Shown one piece after another: positions 32,401 through 41,723 of a stretch of DNA of 64,000 bases; position 1 is the stretch's first letter; each line of letters starts with the position of its first letter. A program made the position numbers and the translations under genes. Source of the DNA: Pyropia yezoensis (lineage: Eukaryota > Rhodophyta > Bangiophyceae > Bangiales > Bangiaceae); the NCBI GenBank assembly GCA_009829735.1, contig CM020618.1, positions 22,057,346 through 22,121,345 of the forward strand, given 5' to 3'. Below the pieces are notes generated by a model that saw only the letters and a list, made by a program, of their open reading frames with translations, ran no database searches and was not told the origin of the DNA.

Positions 32401-33394
32401 AGATCACGGCCATGTCGGTCGTGTCAGCCTTCCTAGATCACTGGGTTGCCGCGTATGGCATTCCGGATAGTACACTATCGGACAATGGACCGCAATTTGC
32501 GTCTGTACTGTTTCAAGGAGTGCTGGATATGTTGGGGGTTAAGGCAAACTATGCCACCCCCTACCACCCACAAACTAATGGGCAGGTGGAGCGCTTCAAC
32601 AAAACTATTGTTAGGCAGCTGCGCCATTATGTGAGTGAGCACGTGAAGACGTGGGGACCAATACATTTCTATTCTGACCACTGCCTACAATTCGCAGGTT
32701 CACTCATCTACCGGGGAAGTACCCCTCGCTTTTGTGACCCCCCGTCGCGTGCGGTCTATTGCCGTGCGGCGGCCGCTCCCAACTAGGGAGGATGGTGGCA
32801 GTACGCCCACTCCTACTGAGAGTAAGGCGGAGTTCGCTGCTAGGCTTGAAAACCTCATCCCTAAAAGTCAGGGCTGAGATGGACAAAGCACAAAAGCGCT
32901 ACAAGCGTACCTTTGACAAAAAGGTGCGCAACGCCAAGCATGTCCCCGAGCAGGGTGACTGGGTATTGGTCCACTCACACACCCCAACTGGGGGTAAGTT
33001 GGTGTTCCAGACGAAGGGGCCGTACCAGGTCCTTCGTACTGATGGGCGGCGCTTCACCATCGAAAGTGACGATGGGGTCCGCACAGTGAACGGACAGGAC
33101 GTGGTCAAAGTTGCACCACCGCCTGCAGGCGACCCAGCTTGGGCGCGTGCTTTGAAAACGTGGCGCCTGCCCTCGCTGCCTGCAGCCAAACAGGGCCCGC
33201 AGGAGTACGTGTTCGACAAGTTCATCGACCACGGCTGGGATGAGGATACTGACCGCCTCATGTTGAGGGTGCGTTGGTTTGGCTACAAAGCCAAGGATGA
33301 TGCGTGGGAGTATGTGGAGGACCTTCCTGCTGAGAAGGTCCGGGCGTACTGTGCCCGGAACGAGATAGACCCTAACAGCCCTCCCTCAACGTGA
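29409..33394 (+). pseudogene. pol: Pol polyprotein with chromodomain, broken in the integrase region
   Basis: The frame from ATG 29409 to a stop at 32147 (912 residues) encodes the protease (DTGS, residues 81-84), reverse transcriptase (FCIDYRKLN; catalytic YLDD at 524-527) and RNase H (VDAS near 675; ELEGLAVVWAV). The integrase is split by three frame changes: about 32050-32090, before its HHCC zinc finger; about 32240-32290, between finger and core; and about 32650-32700, after the core. The core keeps its D, D and E motifs (VICDRF, LSDNGPQF, NGQVERFN). The last frame, to 33394, has the GPY/F-type module and a chromodomain (about 33204-33375), which in chromoviruses steers integration to marked chromatin. 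As read, no full-length Pol could be made. Confidence 0.9.
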
Positions 33395-33505
33395 GGGAAG
33401 GCCGAGCAACAGTGCCAAGAGAGTGCTTCAAGTCGAAGTGGTACGCAGAGTGGCTTTAAACTACAGCCCTAACCCTCACACTCTCACAACAAAGGCAGCT
33501 GCCAA

Positions 33506-35449
33506 CTAGGCACGCATGCTAGACTCTCCCACTCCACGGCCCTCGCCCTCACGTGGAGGCGAGCGGCGAGACCCACGCCGATAACGGTCTCCACTCGTTG
33601 GAAGGGGCGGCGGCTCCAAGTCGGAACCGTCGCGCCCCTCACGGTCGCGCAAGTGACGCCGACCGTGGCTACTCTTCTGCCTGGTCTTGCGCGCAAGTTT
33701 GCGACGCAGACGCTGGACAGACTCCGTCTCCGATGGGGTAGAGGACTCCGAGACGGAGTAAGACAACTCGTCTTCCGACACGGAGGGAGAGCGCCGCGAG
33801 TGACGGCGACGACGGCGAGGAGGCGAGTATGCCCGGCTCGCACGACGCTTGCCACGCCCAAGTGGGGTTGGCTGGGGCATAATAGCCCCAATGCGAGCCA
33901 ACTCGGCCGTCATAAACTCCGCCACCGACTCGCAACTCGCGGTCGCCACTGCAGTACGAACGCGCTCCTCAAGTTGAGGAGTCTCGGAACTTTGGAGGGT
34001 TGCGGTCGACGCGGCCAACCAGGAAATGGTGCGCACCAACGTGGTGATCATCATCTCTGAGGTTAGAGGCGTGGGCGGTAACACCAACTTGGGGTATACC
34101 GTCAGGAGGGTGGCCCCCAAGTTGGGAGACACCGGTGTGGATGACTCCACGGCCACGCTGATCGGGATGTTCCCGTGAGGCTGGAAAGGAACAGGAGGAA
34201 GCGGAGGGGCACGCCGAGGTGGCCGTACCCGGGTGTAACTGCGACCCCGACTTGGGGCCCCCGCAGTAGGTTGAGTCATATGGTCATCATATGAAGGCAC
34301 AGCCATAACTATGGGCTTGTCCGGGGGTGGCGCAGTGTGACGATCCACCCCCGGGGCATACGGGTAGTCCCCGATGCCCAACCCCTCTCGTAGGACCACA
34401 CGGCCGTCGTGAAGTTCACGAGCGACCCATACGAACTGGCGAAGTGCGCCATCGTCCTTGGGCCCCCGAGTGGGGCGGCGCAACTTGTGCTCAATGCTCT
34501 CCCACTCGATAAACTTGTGGAGGCGGAGCATCTCCTCAAGTAGAGTGAGTTGTCCTGACGAGCACCCCTCAGCAACTAGCTGAGGGGTGAGCTGTTCCAA
34601 ACCCTGGATGAGCCGGAGGGGGAGATGCCAGAGCATCCCCCGCCGCTGAACACATGACACCCAGGTCGACATGACCTCGAGGAGCCACTGGGTGGCCAAC
34701 ATGGCCCACACCAGATGATCAGGGCCAGCCGTCAACATGACGGAGCCGAAGTGGTCAAGCAACCGTGGCAACAATGCCGGGAACCCGTAGGGGACCTCAA
34801 CTTGAGGCCACCACTCGGGCTTCTTCGGGTAGTATTGCTCCTTACTGGCAGCAGACTGCTGAGGAAACTCAAGTTGAGCCGAGGTCACCAAGTAGGGACC
34901 TCGCCGGAAGTCCTTCTCCATCCGCACATCAAAGTGATGAGTGTGCGGATCGGCCTCGTGAAGGTACGGGGGGCGAGTTGCCACCGCGTCCCAAGTGAAG
35001 GTCGGCAAGTCGCCGGGACCCGGGATAGTTCCCCCGCGGTCCACCATGGCCTTGGCCCGCTGCACGTCCTCGACCTCCTCGTCGTCCAGGAAGGCAAACT
35101 GGTCCGTCCTGAAGCCGGCAGGGAACCCGACCCTACGGGGATACTTCTCCCGTAGGCGGTCCCATACCCGACCCATCGCTGCGCCGAGTCGGCCACAGCG
35201 AAGAACAGTCAACCCCTCCTCATACAGAGGCCAAGCGGGGTAAAACCACCGCCCCAAGGCCTCACGCGGGACAACTTGTCCCGCCTCCGGGGGAGATCCT
35301 GCCGTCAACCCAAAGCCGGGTGACGCGGGAGCCCCACCCCCCGGAGCGATCGCGGAGCCCCCGCCGGAAGTCCCGGCAGGCGCTGCACCGTAGGAGGTGT
35401 CCTCCATACGCTCATCGAGAGAGTCCGTCTCCACTCCCGGAGTCGCCAT
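33506..35449 (-). CDS. antisense ORF (647 codons) between pol and the 3' LTR, unknown function
   Basis: A single uninterrupted minus-strand frame runs from ATG 35449 to a stop at 33506; upstream codons are open to about 35620 without a better ATG. Composition is that of a real protein. A Gly/Ala/Pro-rich start is followed at about residues 60-370 by a compact-looking region with well-spaced Trp, Tyr and His (GRWFYPAWPLYEEG, RTDQFAFLDDEEVEDV) and several helices (MLATQWLLEVMSTWVSC, LIQGLEQLTPQLVAEG, LLEEMLRLHKFIEWESI). The last ~110 residues are Arg/Ser-rich with acidic-Ser patches, resembling nucleic-acid-binding tails. I recognise no domain. Antisense ORFs in this position are known from some plant Ty3/gypsy elements (Grande and RIRE2 types), with unproven function. 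Sense-strand frames here are short, so this is the main coding signal. Confidence 0.75.
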   Translation of the reverse strand: MATPGVETDSLDERMEDTSYGAAPAGTSGGGSAIAPGGGAPASPGFGLTAGSPPEAGQVVPREALGRWFYPAWPLYEEGLTVLRCGRLGAAMGRVWDRLREKYPRRVGFPAGFRTDQFAFLDDEEVEDVQRAKAMVDRGGTIPGPGDLPTFTWDAVATRPPYLHEADPHTHHFDVRMEKDFRRGPYLVTSAQLEFPQQSAASKEQYYPKKPEWWPQVEVPYGFPALLPRLLDHFGSVMLTAGPDHLVWAMLATQWLLEVMSTWVSCVQRRGMLWHLPLRLIQGLEQLTPQLVAEGCSSGQLTLLEEMLRLHKFIEWESIEHKLRRPTRGPKDDGALRQFVWVARELHDGRVVLREGLGIGDYPYAPGVDRHTAPPPDKPIVMAVPSYDDHMTQPTAGAPSRGRSYTRVRPPRRAPPLPPVPFQPHGNIPISVAVESSTPVSPNLGATLLTVYPKLVLPPTPLTSEMMITTLVRTISWLAASTATLQSSETPQLEERVRTAVATASCESVAEFMTAELARIGAIMPQPTPLGRGKRRASRAYSPPRRRRRHSRRSPSVSEDELSYSVSESSTPSETESVQRLRRKLARKTRQKSSHGRRHLRDREGRDGSDLEPPPLPTSGDRYRRGSRRSPPREGEGRGVGESSMRA

Positions 35450-35777
35450 GGCTCTCCCCAAGTTGGGGAGAGACGTCCTGGCTATCGCGGCACGAGACCC
35501 GCCTCGAGTTGAGGGGGACTCGGATCGTGGGTAAACGGGTGGCCTCCCCAGCGTGGGGTGGCCCCGTGTAAGGTGAAGGAGAAGTGGTGGTGGTGGTGAG
35601 GTGTGAACCGAGGAGAGCAAGCTGCCAAGTGGGCAAGCTTGAGGAGAGGGGCGGCCAACGTGACCGCCTCCACATCCGCGTTACGTACTCAAGGGGGGAC
35701 AGCAAGTCGCGTCCCCCCCAACGCCGAGACGTGCGTTTACGCACCCCCTCACAGGGCCGACCGGGTCGGTCGGAACT

Positions 35778-35790
35778 GAGGAGAGGGGAG
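35778..35790 (+). other. polypurine tract
   Basis: GAGGAGAGGGGAG lies directly before the right LTR, where the plus-strand primer of an LTR retrotransposon is expected. Confidence 0.7.
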
Positions 35791-36258
35791 TGTGGCAGTA
35801 TTGACCCCCAGGTAGGGGGCAACACGTGCCATGCAAGGGGCGGCAGGCCACTAGCCTGATCCGTTCCTCCCCCTGCATTTGGGTCCATATTCCCTAAGTT
35901 CGGGATAGTTAGCTTAGTAGTAAATCCAACTTGGATTTGAGGGTTTTCTGCATTTATCGTCTTGAATTTTCGTGTGGCCCGGTGGGCAGGTGCTGGGGTG
36001 GGAGATTCTGAGTGGCGAGATTCTGAGTGGACCCTGGGGGGATAAGGGGAGGGACAGCGGGGCTTGGCCCTGCGTCCCCGTCCCGACCAAGAAACTGTTG
36101 GACCACACACCATCTTCTTGTTTGTCCGTGGGGGGATTGCCCCACAACAGGGATAGAGTGTGTGCGACTTGCACTTCTTCCGGTTCCCCCGACACGGGAG
36201 GCAGCCCTCGCACACCGCCCCAACTTGGGTACTGTGTGTGCGAGTGGTTTTTGCCACA
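35791..36258 (+). repeat. right LTR
   Basis: 468 bp copy of the left LTR with one visible difference; followed by the GTGCG duplication. It lies upstream of the antisense ORF in that ORF's direction, so it could contribute an antisense promoter. Confidence 0.95.
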
Positions 36259-36263
36259 GTGCG

Positions 36264-37069
36264 GCCGCAGCGGCGGCCGTCGCAGACGCAGTCGCCCTGC
36301 GCCCCCCACAACCCGCTCCCCGGCCCGCCACGGCCGCGCCGCGTCTCCGCACCGCGCCGCTGCCGCGACGGGGGTGCGGCCACCGCGGCCGCCGCCGCCC
36401 CTGTGGTCGGCGGCCGCGCCGGCGGCAGCAGACAATGGCGGGCACCAAAATGCTGACGACGGCGCCGGGCGAACGCGCCCCCACCAGCAGCGCCCCGCGA
36501 GAGCGGAGGCCCCCCCGTGGGGGGCGGGGGGGGACCACCGACGACACCGCCGCCGCCGCTGCCGGTGCCGCCGCCACCGCCACCGCCGCCGCTGCAGCCA
36601 CTGCCGCGGACGCTGCCGCTGCTGCGCCCGCTACCGCTGCTGCCGACCACAAAGAAAACGAGGCAGGTTTACATGGAGGGGGGGAAGCGGGGGGAGTAGG
36701 CGAAAGGGAGGTCCGAGGGGGGTGCGAGGGAAAGCAGAGCAGGGGTGGGGGAGGGGGGGAGAGGGCGGGGGACGCATCCAGTTGAGAGCAGTGTGAGAAC
36801 GCGACGGAGGGCGGTGGGGGCGGTTGCCGTGCTCATGGGGCGCACCGGAGGTCCGTTCACGTCCGTTGGCGTGACGCAGAAGCGCGCACAAAAGCTCGCC
36901 TGACCATGTGTTCTCCTTTGAATGAGATGCTCTCAAGCTCGCCCAAGGGTAACCCGCGACCGCTGAGTCCATTTCTGTGGTCCAAACGAGCAGGCGACGT
37001 CGGGAAGTAAGAGTAAACAGGGGGTGAAAAAGAGGATCATTTGATCCTTTTAGGATCAAATGATGCTGT
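36264..37069. other. right part of the split TA-flanked element
   Basis: G/C-rich, Ala/Pro/Arg-coding low complexity to about 36660, then less biased DNA up to the terminal palindrome. Minus-strand frames here start convincingly at neither end. Confidence 0.4.
37031..37065. repeat. palindrome at the right subterminus
   Basis: GAGGATCATTTGATCC is followed closely by its reverse complement. It is the counterpart of the 26441-26480 palindrome. Confidence 0.75.
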
Positions 37070-37238
37070 CAGTAGAATAGACACTAGATACGGTCCAATT
37101 TCAAAAACAACATTACTTGGGATACCCAATCATGCCCTCAATGTGGAAAATGACGCAAGATTGTGCGAGGTCGCTGTTTGAAAATACTTTTTAATTTGCC
37201 GGTTATTATGGTCGGCTTTATAATCTCACGTATATATC

Positions 37239-37290
37239 AGATCAAGCTGCAATATTGCGATATATATATCGCAATATTGCAGCGTGATCT
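37239..37290. repeat. 52 bp perfect-centre palindrome, AT-rich
   Basis: Two 26-base arms with no loop and one mismatched pair (left arm: AGATCAAGCTGCAATATTGC, then GATATA). It would extrude as a cruciform. The high AT content contrasts with the GC-rich surroundings. It could be the heart of a small MITE or a protein-binding palindrome. Confidence 0.85.
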
Positions 37291-37392
37291 GTCTTACGTG
37301 CGCAGGCATCCTGGGCGGGGATGGCGCTTGACCTCGAGAGCGGTCCCGTGAGACGCTGAGGATGATCCGTAGCCAATCAAAGTCCCACATAA

Positions 37393-37505
37393 TCGGGGTT
37401 TCTGAACCCGGATATCTGGGTTCTGTCATGGAGAAACCCGGATGTCCGGGTTCCTCCATGGAGAAACCCGGATGTACGGGTTCTAAGGTGCAGGAACCGG
37501 GTCTG
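37393..37505. repeat. tandem array of about 30 bp units, each a small inverted repeat
   Basis: Three to four units of the form GAAACCCGGATGTCCGGGTTC separated by TCCATGGA or similar. Each unit contains AACCCGGAT..CCGGGTT dyad symmetry. A related CCCGATATCCGGGTT word is in the dispersed repeat at 20605 and 37755. Confidence 0.6.
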
Positions 37506-38875
37506 CTCTTCGAGTGACCGCACAACCTTAGGTCATGAGAGCGGCCCGTATGCACGCCCTGAGCGCTCTCTCGATCGCACCGCACGTCGTTGCCGCACCT
37601 GTGATGAGTGCCCAGGCCCACGACTCGGGGTCTGCGGCACGGTGAGCATGGCGGTTGCGACTCCGTCTTGTGGGCGACTGTGCTCTCCGGTGATGGCTGG
37701 AAAAATCATATGGAGGGTTTTCGACCAGTCCCAGAGGTGTCCGCCTGTGGGTAGAGAAAACCCAGATATCGGGGTTATTCTTGCTGTAGGGCATACATGC
37801 ACGAGGAGCCAGGAAAGGGGCGTGTGCGGAGACGGCGGCCACCGCCGCACCACCACCGCCGCGGCCGCCGTCCCGCGGGGCCACGCCTGTCGTCCATCAC
37901 TGCCACAGAGGCCGCGCCGGTTGCCTGCCGCTGCCGTCACAGGCTGCCTCAGCTGGCAGTCCGCGCGCGTCGCCGCCGCGCCGGACGCGGCCAGCCACGC
38001 AGCGGCTGTGGCACGCCGGCCCGTCGCTGCCACGGCGGCGGCGGCAGCCCCGGTTCAGGGCGCCAGAGGCGCACTGGCAGCAAATCATTCCGTTGGGAAG
38101 CGCGGGCGGGTCCGTGTCGCGTCCAAAAAACAATGACGAGGGGGAGGACGCACGCGACAAACCCCCCCCCCCCAAAAAGAGGAAGCGGTGACGCACCACT
38201 CCCCACAGCCCCACGGCCCCGCGTCAGCGCCGTCTGCAGACGTTTCGGCGCTTGCTCGTCCAACGGCGTCGACCGAAGGTCCCCCCCCCCCCGCCTCCCC
38301 CCCGACGCGTTGGTGGCCTCCAAGTCCCGCTCGCCCACCGTGTGGCGCGACTGCTGACTCCCGCTCCCGCACGGCGCGTCCCCCCCGTCGCCGCTGCCGC
38401 CGCCATCACCCTCCGCTTCAATGGCGCTGGAAGAGACGTCGGCCACCGAGACGGTGCCACGTCCCTGCGCCCGGCTCGTCGTTTCGCCAAGGAGCTCGTC
38501 GGTCGACGCTCGCCAGACACCCGCACATCCGCAACGGTCATTACGTCTTTATGAGGCCGCAACAACCGCAATAAACGCCGGCTCCGACAAGATGCAGGTG
38601 GCTACGGGGTAAGATTTGAGCACCAACGCGATGCGCTTGATGGACTCCCGCTCGGTCGTTGTCTCGTTGACGTGGGCGGGGCGCGGCCGTCCACGAGGGG
38701 CTGTCGCCAAGGGGCGGTGCCCGTTGCGCGACCACCGTCCCCCCCGTGGGCGGCGGCCGTCACCGTTGGACGCCGCGCCATTGCGAAGCGGGCGGCTAGG
38801 GGGGGGGGGAGGGCGGGGACGGAGCCCGCCTCGTATTGCGCACTACGCGGTGGTCTCGCCAGGAGGTTGGATATA
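37506..38875. other. spacer, no gene supported
   Basis: Contains the inverse copy of the dispersed repeat (about 37740-37800) and G/C-rich low-complexity DNA with shadow frames on both strands. Confidence 0.35.
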
Positions 38876-39599
38876 TAGTGGGTACCCAATATTATTTGCC
38901 CACCCCAACCGTCAGATCCTGAGATTTATATTGACTTGATGCGACCGTCCGTTTCCAGTGCAAGAAACGCACTAATACTTGGTGCCAGACCCGTTCGCAT
39001 CCACCACCCCCCGCACAAGCCGGCACATCGTCGGCGACCGGAACCACTGCAATTCGCTGCATGTTTTTCACGCAATTCAACCCCTGTTGAAATGCAACAT
39101 ATGCAGTACGATGTCTGCATTTCAGCTGCACCAAAGAGCCGTCGAAGTTACGCAGGACAGCGATTATGCAGCCGAGCATGCAACGCGATGCAGTCCAAAC
39201 TGCAAAGAAAGCATACAGTGAGTTGAATAGGCATCGCAAGGAGTATTCGGCAGCAACCGGATGCCGGCCTGTTCGCTTCCGGTCCATGTGGAATTGTCGT
39301 TCGATTTTTATGCACTTTCTTTGATGTTTATTGAAATGGTAGTTGCCAGCACGTCGCACGCCGGCGAGTGCACCGCGGCGGGGCACCTCGATCACCGAGA
39401 TCCTGGGCACAGACACCGACACAGACACCGCCACATGCAGTGTTCGTGTCAGGGCACAGTGCCGGTGTCTGGCGTGCGCCAGACAAAGGGCGCAGACGCA
39501 GGTATGCCCCAGACAACTGCGACCACGGCCGTCCCCTGCCCCCGCACCCCCACACCCGTTTTCGCCGCTGGCCGCCGCCTCCGCCACCGTGATCAACAC

Positions 39600-40350
39600 C
39601 GCCACCGCCGCCGCTGCCCACAGCCTCCACTACCGTCGCCGTCAGCCACAGCCACTGTGACCGCCACCGCCACCGCCTCCCCCACTATGACCGCCACCGC
39701 TTCCACCTCTGTAGCCGCCGCCGCCTGCGCCACCGTGGCCGCCACGGCCGCCGCCTCCCCGATCGTGGCCGCGACCGCCTCCGCCGCCGTGGCCGCCACC
39801 GTCTCGCGCACCACAGCCGCGACCGCAACCGCGTCGCCCACCGTGGCCGCCACCGCCTCCGCCACTGTGGCCGCCGCCGCCCCGGCCACCGTGGCCGCAA
39901 CACCCTCGCCCACCGTAGCCGCGACCGCGATGGCCTCCCCCACCGTGGTCGCCACCGCCACCGCCTCCCTCACTGCGGCCGGGACCGCTTTGGCCACCGT
40001 GGTCGCCACTGCCTTGCCCACCGCAGCCGCGATGGCCAACGCCTCGGTGACCGTGACCGCCACCACCTCCGTCACATGGCCGCCGCCGCCTTCGCGACCA
40101 TGGCCGCCACCGTAACCGCCTCCCCCACCGTGACCGCCACCACCACAGCCCCCCTTACCGTGGCCGTGACCGCCTCCGTCGCCTTGGCCGCCACCGCCTC
40201 ACCCACCGTGGCCGCGACCGCCTCCGCCACGATGGCCGCCACCGCCTCGCCCACCGTGGTCGCGACCGCCCCCGCCGCGCCCACCGTGGCCGCCACCGCG
40301 TCGGCCACAGTGTCCGCCACCACCTCCGCCACAGGCATGATGCCGGCAGG
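39600..40350. repeat. degenerate minisatellite, about 30 bp unit (CCGCCACCGTGGCCGCGACC)
   Basis: About 25 diverged units of GCCGCCACCGTGGCCGCGACCGCCTCC-like sequence, most with ACCGTGGCC or ACCGTGACC cores. Each unit encodes about ten residues: TVAATASP-like on the plus strand, and AVAATVGE-like on the minus strand. Both strands therefore show long open frames. I treat it as repeat DNA; a helical Ala/Val repeat protein on the minus strand cannot be excluded. Confidence 0.7.
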
Positions 40351-40622
40351 GTGGGGGGGGTCGTGGTGGTGCGAGGGGGGCGGGGGGGGGGCCGGCTTGT
40401 GCGGGGGTGCACCACATGCCCATACCCGCCGCCAAGGCCGCAGTCCATGCCGACGGCGCCACCCATGGCGTGGCAGCCAAGGCCGCCGCACTTGCCGCCG
40501 CCCAAGCTGCCGCCAATGCCGCCGCGCACGCCGCTGCCGCCGCCGCCAGCGCTCGTATCGGCGCCCCACCCGCCCAGCTCGCCCGCCCCCCCACCACCGC
40601 CACTGGCAAGGCCGCCAACGCC

Positions 40623-40653
<31 letters not shown>

Positions 40654-41500
40654 CCACCGCCGCCGCCGCACCCACCCCGCCGGGTGCCTACACCCCCTCC
40701 TGTTAATCCCCCAGCGGCTTCATCGGCAGCGGCAGCGGCAGCAGCAGCGGCAGAGGCGGCGGGCGCCGTCGTCGCGCCCATCACAACCCCACGGCCCTCC
40801 CGACGCGCTGCCACCCCCCCCGTTATGAACGGGACAAGGCAGAGACCCAGCCACCGCTACCGGCGCCACCGCCGCCGCCACCGGCTCCACCGCCACCGCC
40901 GCCGCCACCGGCGCCACCGCCACCGCCGCCGCCACTAGTCGCTTGCCGCGCATCCCGATGCAGGTCCCAGCGGCCCCCCTGGGACGGGGGTTGCAGCCAG
41001 ACGCCGCCCCCCCCTCTACCCCGCACCCCCCCCGCCTGACCGCTCATGTCCTCCCCCCGCCCCCCCCCCTCACCCTGACCCCCTCCCCCGTGAAGTCGCT
41101 GCTGGACGCGCTCGCCGCCACGGTGCCTGGCGACCGTAGCTGCCGCCGACCTCCCCCTCACCCCCCCCCACCCACCCCCACCCCCCACTACCCCCCCCAC
41201 CCCCCCCACCCCCCCCCAACCCCCCCCAACCCCCCCTCCTTCCCCGGCGTTGCTGGCGACGGCGGTGGCGCAGGCATTCGCCGCCACCACTCCCATGACA
41301 AACGTCCCTGCCGCTGCACGCGGCCGCCGCTCTGGTGACTGGCGACGGTGGCGGCCGCGGTGGCTGGCGACTGGGGCGGGCGCCGACCCCCCCCACAGAC
41401 CTGGGTGGCGGGGGGGAGGCGGGAGGCAGAGGGCAGCCACTGTCCATCGCCTTCGCAGCGACCATAGCCACAGAAGCTCGAACAGGGGGCGCGCACGTGG
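40351..41500. other. G/C-rich low-complexity DNA
   Basis: Long C-tracts and CCGCCA repeats (40600-40700, 40850-40940, 41150-41235). Frames on both strands encode poly-Gly, poly-Ala or poly-Pro and carry no domain. Confidence 0.4.
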
Positions 41501-41723
41501 TGGCGGATAGACGCGATTGGCCTCGAAACTTATGCAAGAAGATTTTGTAAGTTTCTTCAAAGAACTCTTCTCCAGTTAAGTAGTCTATAAGACCCGGAGA
41601 GGTATCATCTGTAAGTGCACACGAGTCCTGAAGTACGAGCACGACAGAGAGGTGCTTCCAAAGTTCTTTATCGCATCCACCAACCAGAGCGCGCACGTGT
41701 CTCCCCTCTTCGGACGTGTACAT
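41070..41723 (-). CDS. hypothetical ORF with a natural N-terminal part
   Basis: From ATG 41723 about 75 codons have ordinary residue use (HVRALVGGCDKELWKHLSVV, LTGEEFFEETYKIFLHKF). The frame then passes into Pro/Gly low complexity to its stop at 41070. An intron or the true end may lie near 41520-41490. No family is recognised. It lies inside the Tc1-bracketed block, so it may be part of carried or remnant sequence. Confidence 0.3.
   Translation of the reverse strand: MYTSEEGRHVRALVGGCDKELWKHLSVVLVLQDSCALTDDTSPGLIDYLTGEEFFEETYKIFLHKFRGQSRLSATTCAPPVRASVAMVAAKAMDSGCPLPPASPPPPRSVGGVGARPSRQPPRPPPSPVTRAAAACSGRDVCHGSGGGECLRHRRRQQRRGRRGGWGGLGGGGGGGGGSGGWGWVGGGEGEVGGSYGRQAPWRRARPAATSRGRGSG

Larger units (their letters stand above)
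26879..36258 (+). mobile_element. Ty3/gypsy chromodomain retrotransposon with antisense ORF, 9380 bp
   Basis: 468 bp LTRs (26879-27346, 35791-36258) start TGTGGCA and end GCTACA or GCCACA. Reading them side by side I found one difference. The insertion is flanked by the 5 bp duplication GTGCG (26874-26878, 36259-36263). The internal region carries gag, then pol in the order protease, reverse transcriptase, RNase H, integrase, chromodomain, which is the Ty3/gypsy chromovirus order. A long minus-strand frame lies between pol and the right LTR. Near-identical LTRs imply very recent insertion, yet the integrase region is frame-broken. Confidence 0.95.
26421..37084. mobile_element. TA-flanked DNA element split by the Ty3/gypsy insertion
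   Basis: GTGTCTATTCTACTG at 26421-26435 is the exact reverse complement of 37070-37084, and both ends are directly flanked by TA. Just inside each end lies a palindrome built on GGATCAAATGATCC (26441-26480 and 37031-37065). Removing the 9380 bp retrotransposon and its 5 bp duplication leaves an element of about 1.28 kb with a G/C-rich core. The TA duplication suggests the Tc1/mariner superfamily, but no transposase is recognised. The G/C-rich interior could be captured host DNA. Confidence 0.65.

Noticed and set aside
37393..37505. Short regularly spaced repeats considered as a CRISPR array
   Set aside because: Only three to four degenerate units, spacers nearly identical to each other, eukaryotic context.
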